A stretch of 64,000 bases of DNA from Rhizohabitans arisaemae (GCF_025996515.1 NZ_BLRH01000009.1:1178001-1242000), one strand, 5' to 3'. Shown: positions 17,968 through 26,734, counted from the first letter of the stretch. Notes: generated by a model not told the origin, from the letters alone. A program made the numbers and translations.

Positions 17968-18447
17968 ATGGGAAACGTCAATGACGCACCTGGTTTGACG
18001 GCCGCGGAGATCGCGGCGCTCGCCCTCTCCCTCGCCCACCTCGGCACCGGCCCGCAAGCCGGCGCAGCCCGTACCGGATTGCGGGCCGCCCTGGCCCACC
18101 TCGACGCCGGAGACGACGTCATCGCCTCGACACTGCGCACCCTGACCACCCCGCTCACCGCGGAGACCGCGCGCCGAGCCCGGATCATCGCCACCTCGAT
18201 CACCGATCGGCGGGTGCTCCGGCTCTGCTACCGCGACGCCCACGGCCGGCTCAGCGTCCGCGACGTCGACCCCGTCACCTGCCTGGTCCACCGCGAGCAC
18301 TGGTACCTGGTGACCTGGTGCCGGCTCCGCCACGGAATCCGCGCGTTCCGCTTCGACCGGCTCCTCGCCGTCGAACCGACCGATCTCCAGTCCCACCGGC
18401 ACAGCGCCCAACGGTTCCTGCCCTTCCAGCGACGATCAGCCGCTTAG
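17968..18447 (+). CDS. WYL-domain protein lacking an HTH
   Basis: A 159-residue protein. Residues about 9-60 (LTAAEIAALALSLAHLGTG) match the linker region that normally follows the winged helix in YafY-type regulators. The WYL domain follows, with REHWYLVTWCRLRHGIRAFR and a DRLLAVEPTD ending. The N-terminal DNA-binding winged helix of full-length relatives (about 310 aa) is absent, and no frame upstream encodes it. It may be a truncated regulator or a ligand sensor that modulates a full-length paralogue. The dyad before it suggests the operator was retained. Its 3' end overlaps the LanC-like gene by 12 bases, convergently. Confidence 0.8.
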   Translation: MGNVNDAPGLTAAEIAALALSLAHLGTGPQAGAARTGLRAALAHLDAGDDVIASTLRTLTTPLTAETARRARIIATSITDRRVLRLCYRDAHGRLSVRDVDPVTCLVHREHWYLVTWCRLRHGIRAFRFDRLLAVEPTDLQSHRHSAQRFLPFQRRSAA

Positions 18448-19752
18448 CGCCCGCAGCTGCTCGGCGGGGAGGGCGATGGCGGGGAACGGATTGTCCGGCA
18501 GCAGGATGAGCCGTCGCGGGTCGGTCTCCCCGATCGCGCTGGACAGGTGCAGGAACGCGGTCCCGATACCGGCCGCGCCGACCATGAAGCCGGTGTCGGC
18601 GGTCACCTCCCACGGCCGGCATCGCGTGTACGCCTGGTACCAGCGGAAGCCGGCCCTGTCGTGGTCGGTGGCGCCTCTGATCAACTCCAGGCCGAGGTGC
18701 CTGGCGTAGGCGAGGTAGACGCCCGCCCCGGTCACGGCGAAGAGCCCGAGGAAGAGCTCCATGATCCCCGCGGTCCCGCAGCACTGGCACACGACGTTCC
18801 ACTTTCCCGGACCGGGGGAGCCGCCGCGCACGATGCCCCGGGCGAGGCGCTCGGCCCACTGCAGGTCGGCGACGTCCCCGCCCACCCGGTAGAGCTCGTA
18901 GAAGGCCCTGGCCACCCCCGCCGAACCCGAACAGAACCCCAGGTAGTGCAGGTCCCGCGCCTGGGGCACATGGTGCGGGACGAACGCCGTGTCCCCCTCG
19001 ACGACGCTCGTCATCCGGATGAAGGCGGCCCCCCGCCGTGCCGCGGCGAGGAAGCGGTGGTCGCCGGTCACCCCGAAGAGCCTGGCGCAGAGGAACGTCG
19101 TCCCGGCGGTCCCGTGGAGGAATCCGGGGGTGACCGCGTCGCGCGGCAGTTCGGCCGGGGCGGGGTAGCCGTGCCCCGGCACGGCGAACGCGGCGATGCG
19201 GAGCCCCGCCTCGGCCGCGCCGTCGCGGTAGGCGGGGACCCCGAGGGCCCCGGCGGCGTGGAGCAGGGCGAGCACCACCCCGCCGTCCCCGCTCTGCGCG
19301 GGGTCACCGCTCCACCCGACGCCTCCGTCGACCGACCGCAGGTTGCGCATGATGTGGTCGGCCGAGTCACGGGCCGCGTTCATCACGCTCTCGTCCCCGG
19401 TGGCCCATCCCGTCTCGGCCAACGCGAAGACGATCCCGCCGAGTCCCTGGTAGAGGCCGAGGCCGGTGTGGCGCCGCCAGGTCGCGGCGAGATACCGGGC
19501 GCCGGCGAGGGCGTCGTCGAGGTACGCGTCGTGACCGGTCGCGGCCGCCAGCTCCAGGAAGAACACCACGATGCCGGCGGCCCCGGAGTAGAGGGAGGCG
19601 GGCGATCCCGGGACCGCGCCCCGACCTCCAGAATCGGGGTTGGCCCGCCAGTACCGCCCGCACTCCCCATCCACTGCGGCACCGCGAACCCATCGACCGG
19701 CCGCGATCGCCGCCTCCACCGGGGAGACCGGGCGGGGTCCGGCTGGATTCAT
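18436..19752 (-). CDS. LanC-like cyclase with CCG zinc motif
   Basis: A 438-residue alpha/alpha-barrel protein with repeated GxxG loops: SGAAGIVVFFLEL, QGLGGIVFAL, GFLHGTAG, GFCSGSAG, CCGTAG and VGAAGIGTAFLHL. LanC enzymes add cysteine thiols to dehydroamino acids to make lanthionine rings, using zinc held by Cys, Cys and His. Here C274 and C324 are present, but the usual CHG is C324-C325-G, giving three-Cys ligation as known from ProcM-type (CCG) synthetases. ATG 19752 has GAGGGGG upstream and a clear promoter. No LanM domain is attached. Two LanB-type genes lie 4.6 kb away on the other strand, so a shared peptide pathway is plausible. Confidence 0.85.
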   Translation of the reverse strand: MNPAGPRPVSPVEAAIAAGRWVRGAAVDGECGRYWRANPDSGGRGAVPGSPASLYSGAAGIVVFFLELAAATGHDAYLDDALAGARYLAATWRRHTGLGLYQGLGGIVFALAETGWATGDESVMNAARDSADHIMRNLRSVDGGVGWSGDPAQSGDGGVVLALLHAAGALGVPAYRDGAAEAGLRIAAFAVPGHGYPAPAELPRDAVTPGFLHGTAGTTFLCARLFGVTGDHRFLAAARRGAAFIRMTSVVEGDTAFVPHHVPQARDLHYLGFCSGSAGVARAFYELYRVGGDVADLQWAERLARGIVRGGSPGPGKWNVVCQCCGTAGIMELFLGLFAVTGAGVYLAYARHLGLELIRGATDHDRAGFRWYQAYTRCRPWEVTADTGFMVGAAGIGTAFLHLSSAIGETDPRRLILLPDNPFPAIALPAEQLRALSG

Positions 19753-19779
19753 CGCACCCCCTCGAAATAACCTATTAAC

Positions 19780-19810
19780 ACGGTAGGAAAACTAGGGTTG
19801 ACTGTCAACC
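19780..19810 (-). promoter_or_regulatory. promoter with palindromic operator for the LanC-like gene
   Basis: On the minus strand TTGACA (19808-19803), 17 bases, then TACCGT (19785-19780) form a good housekeeping promoter ending 27 bp before the start. A perfect palindrome, GGTTGAC-T-GTCAACC (19796-19810), covers the -35, so a repressor probably occludes it. Confidence 0.65.
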
Positions 19811-19946
19811 GTCCGAGCAGAGGATCCCTCACCTGAGATCCCCTTGTCCCGCGGATCGAACCGGCGGGAGACCGGCCCGGCCGGACCTCCCAGGCGGAAC
19901 ACGGGAGTGGGTGTGGGTACGGCCGGCGGCGAATAAACTGCCTACT

Positions 19947-20267
19947 GTGCCAGACGCGAAGTTTGAGATCCAGATGCTCCACGACCGCGTGATGGTGCGC
20001 GTCGCACCGGTGGACGAGGAGCGCCGCAGCAGCGCCGGAATCGTCATCCCCGCCACGGTGAAGATGACCAACCGGCTCGCCTGGGGCGAGGTCTGCGGCG
20101 TCGGCGGCAGCGTGCGCACGGTCAAGGTCGGCAACAAGGTCCTCTTCCACCCCGACGACCAGTTCGAAGTCGAGGTCCGGAACGAGATCTACCTCGTGAT
20201 GCGGGAACGCGATCTCCACGCCATCGCGAGCGAGGGCCCGGAACACGGCACCGGGCTGTACCTCTGA
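19947..20267 (+). CDS. GroES-like co-chaperonin family protein
   Basis: From GTG 19947 the product has 106 residues and matches the Cpn10/GroES fold: MLHDRVMVRVAPVDEERRSS, AGIVIPATVKMTNRLAWGEV, VKVGNKVLFHPDDQFEVEV, then an NEIYLVMRERDLHAI tail. True GroES proteins cap GroEL; this divergent copy has no groEL neighbour and a mobile loop without the usual pattern, so it may be a specialised relative. TAAACT lies seven bases before the GTG and there is no ribosome site, which suggests leaderless transcription. An upstream start at 19911 adds non-conserved residues. Confidence 0.85.
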   Translation: MPDAKFEIQMLHDRVMVRVAPVDEERRSSAGIVIPATVKMTNRLAWGEVCGVGGSVRTVKVGNKVLFHPDDQFEVEVRNEIYLVMRERDLHAIASEGPEHGTGLYL

Positions 20268-20586
20268 GCCGCATTCGAGGCGGGGTGGAGTACGGCTCCG
20301 CGGCGGAGCAATCGTCGCGGACATGGTGACTTATACGTGACTGATCATTATTATCGAGCGTGACGGCGGTCGCGCCGGAACATCACCCAAAATCGGTCAC
20401 ACAGCTAGGTATCACCAAGAATCGCATAAAAAGACCCAAAGTCATCTTTCTGGCCTGTTTTACGTAGTAAAACTAGTTGTCCAGGACAGCGATGGTTTGA
20501 TGCTGGACGGCCGTTATTAAATGGTGATATAGGGTCTGGTGATTCCACAATGACATGGGTGGTCGTTTTCCCTAGCATGTCAGATC
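20268..20586. promoter_or_regulatory. AT-rich upstream region with two dyads
   Basis: This 319-bp gene-free stretch is distinctly richer in A/T than its flanks. It holds a perfect dyad GTTTTAC-GTA-GTAAAAC (20457-20473) and GTCCAG/CTGGAC separated by 18 bases (20479-20508). TAGCAT eight bases before the ATG of the sigma-factor gene could be a -10 for a leaderless message, since no ribosome site is seen. It probably regulates the membrane sigma factor. Confidence 0.5.
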
Positions 20587-22572
20587 ATGTCCGAAGAGCT
20601 GGCAAATGCATTGCGGACCGCGGAGCCGCATGCGCTGACGGCGGTGTACGACGTCTACGGCTCGCGGCTCTACGACTATTGCCGCTCACAGCTCGGCCCT
20701 GAGTCTGCGGGCGCCGCGGTCCGCGACGTTCTCATCGTCGCCCAGGCCAACATCCATCGGCTCCGGAATCCGGAGCGGTTGCGTGCCTGGCTCTACGCGC
20801 TGGCCCGGGTACGCTGCCACTCCGCACCGGGTGGCGCCCGGCCCCGGCCGGCCTCTCCGGGCGACGGCCCGGGGGACGGCCAGCCGGACATCGGCCAGCT
20901 GGTCGGGCAGGCGCTGAGCGTCCTGAAGCCCCTGGAGAACGAGACGCTGAACCTCTCGGCCCGGCACGAGCTCAGCGCGGCCGAGATCGCCAAAGCCCTG
21001 GACACGGACCTGTCCACCGCGCGGCTCTCGCTGACCGCGAGCACCGACCAGCTGGAGCGCTGGCTCGCCGCGGTCCTCGGCGCCTACAACGGGCAGTCCT
21101 CCTGCGAGACCATGGGCGACCTCGTCGAGGAGTGGATCGGCTCCCCGGAGGGATCCGAGCGCAACCGGATCACCGACCACCTCGACGAGTGCCACACCTG
21201 CGCCGCCGTACCCCGGCGGATCTCGGCGCCGGCCGTGCTCTCCCGGCTTCCCATGCCGCCTCCCCCGGATTCCCTCCGCGACGAGCTCTCCGGATCCTCG
21301 GTGATCCCCGGGCGGCGGGTGCGGGTGACGGCGTGGCACGACGACGGCTTCCCCGTCCAGGACCCCGACCGGGAGGGCGCGGGGCGCGGCGGGACGACCC
21401 CGGTGAAGCAGGCGGCCGTCGCCGTACCGCTCTCCGCTCCGCCGTCGATGGGTTCGACGCCGCCGCGGAAGGTCCCCCCGGCCGTCGTCGCACCGGGTCC
21501 CAAGTCCTCCTCGCCCCCGCACTCCCGGCCGCACTCGGCGCCGCATTCCAAGCCCCGTCCGGAGAGATCCGCCGACAAGGCGGCCGGGAAGGAGCCGGAC
21601 GAGCGGCCGGCCGTCGCCGTCGCCGGGACGGGGCCGTCCAAGCCCAAGTCCACCCGGTCGCCGCTGGAACGATCGAGAAAGGGTCCGTCCGACCAGGACT
21701 TCTGGGAGGTCGACCCCGACGAGTCCAACCCGGAGAGCCGGATCCGCTGGGGCAGGCTCGCCGCGGTCTTCGTCGTCGTGGCCGCGACGGCCGGCCTGGT
21801 CTGGACGTCGATCCACGGGAGCACCCCCGCGCCCGCGGTGGACACGTCGAGCCAGCAGGCCGCGTCCGACGTGCAGCCGGCGTTGAGCATGCCTCCGCTG
21901 CCCGCCGTGGACGGGCACGGCGAGCTCCCGCCGCCGCCGACCACGGGCAACCCAAGCCCCACCACCCGGGGTCAGGTTCCGCCGCCGCCGACCGTACGGC
22001 CGCCCGCCCCCACCCGGGGCGCGGGCAAGCCGACGACCTCGCCGAGCCGGCGTCCCGACGACCGGCCCAAGTCGCCGAACAATCCACCTCGTACCGATCC
22101 GACCAACCGGCCTCCGGCGCCGGATCCGAAGGGGACCGACGCCCCCCGTCCGAACAACCCTCCGCCGCCGCCGAATCCCCGGCCGCCCGCGCCGTCGACG
22201 CCGGGCGGCGGTGGGAACGGGAACTGGACCACGGCGCCGAACCAGCCGAAGCCCGATCCCCCGCCGCCACCGCCGCAGCTCTCCCTGTCGCGTACCTCGC
22301 TCGACCTCCGGTCGTCCAAGTCCGGCTATGTACAGCTTGCGGCGAAGAACGGGCAGGTGACGTGGAGCGCGCAGGTCAACGGTCCCATCTCCATCTCGCA
22401 GGGGGCCGGGAGTGTGGCCGCCGGAGGCAGCTTCAGCGTCATGGTCGAACTCGGGGACATGCAGTCGGTCCGGTGCGGCACCGACTACACCGCGTCCATC
22501 AGCATCTCGTCGAACGGAGGAAACGCCTCCGTATCGGTGATGTATCGCAAACCATGTCCCACAGGGCGATGA
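20587..22572 (+). CDS. ECF sigma factor fused to zinc finger, membrane anchor and extracellular domain
   Basis: A 661-residue one-protein sensor. Residues 1-75 resemble sigma region 2 (ALTAVYDVYGSRLYDYCRSQ, PERLRAWLYALARVR). Residues 105-162 resemble region 4 (ELSAAEIAKALDTDLSTARL). Residues 172-206 carry an anti-sigma-like zinc finger ending HLDECHTCA. A long Pro/Ser/Lys linker leads to one transmembrane helix (about 390-408), a Pro-rich extracellular stalk and a C-terminal Ig/BACON-like beta domain (about 570-661). Fused sigma/anti-sigma proteins of this kind resemble ECF groups with C-terminal extensions in actinobacteria. Release of the N-terminal part by proteolysis is inferred. It is 58 bp ahead of a secreted-protein gene and probably in one operon with it. 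Confidence 0.85.
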   Translation: MSEELANALRTAEPHALTAVYDVYGSRLYDYCRSQLGPESAGAAVRDVLIVAQANIHRLRNPERLRAWLYALARVRCHSAPGGARPRPASPGDGPGDGQPDIGQLVGQALSVLKPLENETLNLSARHELSAAEIAKALDTDLSTARLSLTASTDQLERWLAAVLGAYNGQSSCETMGDLVEEWIGSPEGSERNRITDHLDECHTCAAVPRRISAPAVLSRLPMPPPPDSLRDELSGSSVIPGRRVRVTAWHDDGFPVQDPDREGAGRGGTTPVKQAAVAVPLSAPPSMGSTPPRKVPPAVVAPGPKSSSPPHSRPHSAPHSKPRPERSADKAAGKEPDERPAVAVAGTGPSKPKSTRSPLERSRKGPSDQDFWEVDPDESNPESRIRWGRLAAVFVVVAATAGLVWTSIHGSTPAPAVDTSSQQAASDVQPALSMPPLPAVDGHGELPPPPTTGNPSPTTRGQVPPPPTVRPPAPTRGAGKPTTSPSRRPDDRPKSPNNPPRTDPTNRPPAPDPKGTDAPRPNNPPPPPNPRPPAPSTPGGGGNGNWTTAPNQPKPDPPPPPPQLSLSRTSLDLRSSKSGYVQLAAKNGQVTWSAQVNGPISISQGAGSVAAGGSFSVMVELGDMQSVRCGTDYTASISISSNGGNASVSVMYRKPCPTGR

Positions 22573-22630
22573 GCCGTCGCCGGCACGTGTGCAAGGTGCC
22601 CAACCGTAACCCGAACGAGGAAGTGCGCCT

Positions 22631-24229
22631 ATGAAGCAAGGATTGAGGCTGAATCGCCGGGAAAGACTCATCGCGATCCTCGCGACGGTTCTCGCCCTGA
22701 CGATCGGCACGGTGACGGGAATCGCGTTCGCGGGGCCCGGGGAAGGGCACAACCCGAATCCGCCGAAAAGCTGCAACGACCAGCTTCCCGAGGGCACCCC
22801 GAGTTTCGTCCACTGCTGGTGGCTGGCACAGACCCCGCAGGACGCGCTCGACGTCTACAAGTACTGGACCGACGAGCGGGTCGAGAGCGCGAAGCCGTAC
22901 CCGATGCCGCACGTGTTCTGCTCGGGCCTCAGCTACGACCCGTTCACCCAGAACGAGGCCGACCGGAACAACCCCAACGTCAAGGGTCCGAAGTGCAAGA
23001 ACGAGACGGCCTGCAAGAAGGGCGTCGACACCAGTAAATACTGGTGCTACAACGCGGAAGGCAAACGGGTCAATCCACCGAGCGGCGTCGACTGTTCGAA
23101 CTACGACTGCAGCGTGACCAATACCTCGGACGGTTCCACCTCCTCCTCCGGCAGCGACCCACCCGCGACCGGTACGGACACCGGTACGGACACCGTCGGG
23201 GACGCCGGCTCGGGCGACACGCCGTCGGAACCGGAGGTCCCGGGCTTCCCCGAACGCTCCATGGATCCGACGACGCCGGCCACGCCCCCGACGGAGCCGG
23301 CGGCCACCGAGGAGCCTCCCGGCGGCAACGACGCCCCCGTCGCCCCGAAGAAGGAGGTCGCGCCGAGCGCCGGACCGGTGTCGGAGGCGGTCTCGAACGC
23401 CACCAAGCTCGGGATGAGCGTGTGGCTGGAGGCCGACCTGACCCAGGCCTACCTCGCGGGCGGCGACCTCTACAAGAACGCGGTCACCCGGCTGGCGAGA
23501 AACGCCCAGCTGGAGGGCGTGGTCGGGATCCAGTTCGCCTGGGACCTCGGGTACCAGGGGAACCTGAAGGACGCCAAGGCCATCGAGCGGTTCGTCAAGC
23601 TGACCGCGGCCGAGGTACGCAAGATCGCCCCGACCAAGCGGCTGGCCGTCAACATCCTGGTGCCGGAGTTCGGCTGCGGGACCAACGCCTCCTGTGTCAC
23701 GGCGGTCCGGGCCAAGTACCCCGCGCTGGCCCTGCCGAACGTGGAGCGCTACGTCCTGACCGGGGCGGTCGACACCGTCCAGCTCAGCAGCGGCATCTAC
23801 CTCCAGGAGTACCGGGCGGCGAACATCTCGCCCTCGGACGCGCAGAAGAACCTGTGGATCTCGGTGAAGGCCCGCGGCTGGGACACCCGGGTGCACCTGG
23901 GGGCCAGGGACGTCGCCTTCGGCCACAAGAACAACTCCCCGTGGGACGCGCCGCGTGCCGAGGCGGAGACGTCCATGCGGGTCGATCTGCCGATCAAGTA
24001 CGGCGCGCAGACCGTCGCGCTGTGGAGCCATCGCCAGGACTGGGACGGCCTGTGGCGGATCTTCAACCCGAACCTCGCCCACAACGCGGCGACGAGCGCC
24101 CTCGCCAAGCGCAAGGGGTTGAACCGCACCGCCGTACAGTTCGATCCGGCCCAGGTGGAGCGGAATGTCGCCGATGACCTGAAGGCGATCTCCGGCATAG
24201 CCAGCCACGTCTATATATTCGCTGGATAA
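22631..24229 (+). CDS. secreted protein of unknown function
   Basis: A 532-residue protein with a signal peptide (RRERLIAILATVLALTIG, cleaved near AFAGP). A Cys-rich N-terminal region follows (CWW, FCSG, CKNETACKKG, YWCYN, CSNYDC), then a Thr/Pro/Ser/Gly linker. The C-terminal 280 residues (MSVWLEADLTQAYLAGGDLY onwards) have alternating helices and strands with acidic and aromatic motifs (VVGIQFAWDLGYQGN, LAVNILVPEFGCG, TVALWSHRQDWDGLW), which suggests a TIM-barrel, glycoside-hydrolase-like fold. I do not recognise the family. It follows the sigma-factor gene by 58 bp and is closed by a strong terminator. A cell-wall or sugar ligand role is guesswork. Confidence 0.75.
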   Translation: MKQGLRLNRRERLIAILATVLALTIGTVTGIAFAGPGEGHNPNPPKSCNDQLPEGTPSFVHCWWLAQTPQDALDVYKYWTDERVESAKPYPMPHVFCSGLSYDPFTQNEADRNNPNVKGPKCKNETACKKGVDTSKYWCYNAEGKRVNPPSGVDCSNYDCSVTNTSDGSTSSSGSDPPATGTDTGTDTVGDAGSGDTPSEPEVPGFPERSMDPTTPATPPTEPAATEEPPGGNDAPVAPKKEVAPSAGPVSEAVSNATKLGMSVWLEADLTQAYLAGGDLYKNAVTRLARNAQLEGVVGIQFAWDLGYQGNLKDAKAIERFVKLTAAEVRKIAPTKRLAVNILVPEFGCGTNASCVTAVRAKYPALALPNVERYVLTGAVDTVQLSSGIYLQEYRAANISPSDAQKNLWISVKARGWDTRVHLGARDVAFGHKNNSPWDAPRAEAETSMRVDLPIKYGAQTVALWSHRQDWDGLWRIFNPNLAHNAATSALAKRKGLNRTAVQFDPAQVERNVADDLKAISGIASHVYIFAG

Positions 24230-24241
24230 ACAGTTAAATTT

Positions 24242-24276
24242 CGCGAGGGTGTGCACGGTGCGTGCACACCCTCGCG
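24242..24276. terminator. strong hairpin terminator
   Basis: CGCGAGGGTGTGCACG and its exact complement form a 16-bp perfect stem with a GTG loop, 13 bases after the secreted-protein gene. It separates the sigma-factor operon from the first LanB gene. Confidence 0.9.
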
Positions 24277-24311
24277 TCGTCTGGGAGGAAATCACGCGTC
24301 ACCTTTGACCG

Positions 24312-24390
24312 AAGATCTCGACCGAAAATCACATAAACGGTACGGTGATTGAGATCTTTGATCATTTACCCCGAAGGGTCATAGAAATCT
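24312..24390 (+). promoter_or_regulatory. hairpin leader upstream of first LanB-type gene (copy 1)
   Basis: AAGATCTC (24312-24319) pairs with GAGATCTT (24351-24358), and an inner AATCAC (24327-24332) pairs with GTGATT (24345-24350), leaving a 12-base loop and a 7-base bulge. The 3' arm and the sequence after it, GAGATCTTTGATCATTT, recur almost unchanged before the second LanB gene. It ends 32 bp before the ATG. It may be a leader RNA or a protein operator. Confidence 0.6.
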
Positions 24391-26709
24391 ATGAGCGGTG
24401 CAGACAAGGACCTTGAACAATCGCTCATCCGGCCTTTGGGCGCGGGGTCGTGGTCCCTATGGAACGACGTGGTACTGAGGAGCACCGGGTTCCCGGTCGC
24501 CGACCTTCTCGGTCTCACCGACTCCGGACTCACCTCGGCAGCCGACGATCCCGGTACCGGCGACACCCGCGAGGCCTGGGACAACGGTATGCGGCTCATC
24601 ACCACCCGGATGCTCTCGATCACCGGCACGGATCGGTTCCTGGAAGCCCTGATGTGGCAGAACCCCCCGCTGATCGACCGCCTCCACGGCTGGTTCCTCC
24701 GGCACACCGAACCGGACGGCACCCACGTCCGCAACTCGGTCCGGCGCAGCCAGGAGACCGGTCTCGCCCGGTACATCCAGCGCTACCACACCCGCAACGA
24801 GACGATCGGCTTCTTCGGGCCGAGCGCCTGGGCCGCGTTCTCCGACGACGTCTCCCGGCTCACCGTGACCCCGGGGCCGGAGCTCGTCTCCGGGCGGCAG
24901 GTGTACTTCGAGGACTGGTTGATCGACGCGGTCGGCGGCGCGTTCGCCGAGGTCGCGCGGCTGCGGCACGAGCTGCCCCCCGGCCTCCCCAACGGGGTCG
25001 TCGTGCACGGGAACTTCATCTCACAGCCCGGCAAACCCCCCATCCGGCTGGGGCCGGACGAGGCGGCCGTCATCCGGGCCGTCGACGGACGGCGTGTCCC
25101 GGCGCAGCTCGAACAGCTCGTTCCCGAGGTCGGCGGCCTGCCGCGCGTCCTTGAGACGCTGGAGCGCCTCCGCGAGCAAGGGCTGATCGTCTGGCGGCCG
25201 AACGTGCCGATCGACCGATGGCCGGAGCGGGGCCTGCGCGACGAGCTCACCCGGCTGACGCAGTCCCCGGAGCGCACCGCCGCGCTGGCCGCGCTCGACC
25301 GCCTGGAGGCCGCCAAAGACGAGGTCGCGGCGGCCGGGGGCAGGCCGGACCTCCTCCCGGGGGCGCTGGCCCGGCTCGGCGAGGAGTTTCAGAGCATCAC
25401 CGGGAACGCCGCGCAGCGGACCAGTGACATCAGCAGGGTCGGGCGATGCGCCGTCTTCGAGGAGTGCGGGAGGGACGTCTCCGTCCGGCTCGGCACCGAG
25501 CTGCGGGAAGCCCTCGCCCCACCGCTCGCCCTGCTCCTGGACAGCGCGCGCTGGCTGGTCTGGCGGTTCGGCGTCCAGGTCGAGCAGCTGATCGACGAGG
25601 TCTACGACGAGTTCAACGGGCTGACCGAGGTCGACGGGGTGCACCTCGTCCTGTTCCTCCGCCGTTTCCTGCAGAAGGTGGACGACCCGGCTTGGATCGC
25701 TCCGCTCCTCAGCGAATTCCAGCGGATCTGGGGGGAGATCCTGGAGATCGACCCGTCCGCCGCCCGGGTCCGGCGGAGCGTGGCCGACCTCGCCGACGCG
25801 GTGGCGACGCGGTTCGCCGCCCCGGCCCCCACCTGGTACGCGGGGGCGCACCACAGTCCCGACATCATGATCGCCGCACGGGGCCCCGAGGCGATCGCGG
25901 CCGGAGACTACGAGTTCGTCCTCGGCGAGCTGCACCTGACCACGATCACCCTCGACGCCTCCACCTTCCTCACCCGCCACGAGGCCCCGGAGCGGATCGC
26001 GGGCGCCCTCGAATCCCGGCTGGAACTCCGCCCGCGGGTGGTTCCGGCCTACTCCCGCTCCGAGGAACTGACCGGTCGCGACTATCCGTCCCCCGAAACC
26101 TACTCCGACAAGTACTGGTACCTCACGTTCTCACCGGGCAACGGGGAGCGCCCCACCCCGGAGAAGCGCAGGCTTCCCCTGGCCGACCTGGTCGCCGCCC
26201 GGGACGGGGCGACCGGGGTCGTCGGGGTACGGACGCCGTCGGGGGAGACGCTCGCCGTCCGCGACTTCCTCGGTGAGTTCTGCGTGGCGGGACTGGCCAA
26301 CCTGTTCTCTCCCATCACGCCGCTCGCCCACACCCCCAGGGTGACGATCGACCGGCTGGTGATGGCCAGGGAAACCTGGCGCGTCCCGGTGGCGGAGATC
26401 CCCACGGGCAAGAACGAGGATGAGTTCACCAGATTCGCCGCGGTGCGCCGGTGGGCACGCGACCGGGGTATGCCCCGGTTCGTGTTCTGGCGCGCGGCGG
26501 CGGGCGCCAAGCCCATCTACCTCGATTTCGAGAGCCCGTTGTTCGTCACCGACTTCATCGCGTCGGTCCGCAAGGCCGCCCGGAAGGACGGGACGATCAT
26601 TACGATCTCCGAGATGTGCCCGGATCCCCACCATGTGTGGCTGACCGACGCCGAGGGCAGGCGCTACACCTCGGAGTTGCGCATAGCCGTACTCGACGAG
26701 AGCCGTTAA
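24391..26709 (+). CDS. LanB-type dehydratase glutamylation-domain protein (PEARL-like), paralogue 1
   Basis: A 772-residue protein matching the lantibiotic dehydratase N-terminal region. Signatures are RYIQRYHTRNETIGFFGP (about residues 127-144), CAVFEECGRDV, HHSPDIMIAARGPEAI, LGELHLTT, RVTIDRLVMARETWRVP and MPRFVFWR...PIYLDFESPLF. In class I lanthipeptide synthesis this part transfers glutamate from tRNA-Glu to Ser/Thr; a SpaB_C elimination domain then removes it. No elimination domain is attached or encoded nearby, so the protein is either half of a split LanB or a peptide aminoacyl-tRNA ligase that adds residues to a peptide C-terminus. A weak GAAGGG site lies 11 bases before ATG 24391. 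It is a tandem paralogue of the next gene. Confidence 0.85.
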   Translation: MSGADKDLEQSLIRPLGAGSWSLWNDVVLRSTGFPVADLLGLTDSGLTSAADDPGTGDTREAWDNGMRLITTRMLSITGTDRFLEALMWQNPPLIDRLHGWFLRHTEPDGTHVRNSVRRSQETGLARYIQRYHTRNETIGFFGPSAWAAFSDDVSRLTVTPGPELVSGRQVYFEDWLIDAVGGAFAEVARLRHELPPGLPNGVVVHGNFISQPGKPPIRLGPDEAAVIRAVDGRRVPAQLEQLVPEVGGLPRVLETLERLREQGLIVWRPNVPIDRWPERGLRDELTRLTQSPERTAALAALDRLEAAKDEVAAAGGRPDLLPGALARLGEEFQSITGNAAQRTSDISRVGRCAVFEECGRDVSVRLGTELREALAPPLALLLDSARWLVWRFGVQVEQLIDEVYDEFNGLTEVDGVHLVLFLRRFLQKVDDPAWIAPLLSEFQRIWGEILEIDPSAARVRRSVADLADAVATRFAAPAPTWYAGAHHSPDIMIAARGPEAIAAGDYEFVLGELHLTTITLDASTFLTRHEAPERIAGALESRLELRPRVVPAYSRSEELTGRDYPSPETYSDKYWYLTFSPGNGERPTPEKRRLPLADLVAARDGATGVVGVRTPSGETLAVRDFLGEFCVAGLANLFSPITPLAHTPRVTIDRLVMARETWRVPVAEIPTGKNEDEFTRFAAVRRWARDRGMPRFVFWRAAAGAKPIYLDFESPLFVTDFIASVRKAARKDGTIITISEMCPDPHHVWLTDAEGRRYTSELRIAVLDESR

Positions 26710-26734
26710 GCGACCTGAGCCGTTAACCGCGGAT

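Noticed and set aside
22631-24229. The secreted protein as a RiPP precursor
   Set aside because: At 532 residues with a Sec signal peptide and a large folded-looking C-terminal domain it does not resemble a precursor peptide.
24258-24354. Possible precursor-peptide frame starting VHGACTPSRR before the LanB genes
   Set aside because: It begins inside a perfect terminator hairpin, has no ribosome site and no counterpart before the second LanB gene.
24351-24420. Short leader-peptide frame (IEIFDHLPRR) overlapping the first LanB start
   Set aside because: The matching stretch before the second LanB gene (IEIFDHFPRK) has no usable start codon, and neither has a ribosome site. Conservation is better explained at the DNA or RNA level.
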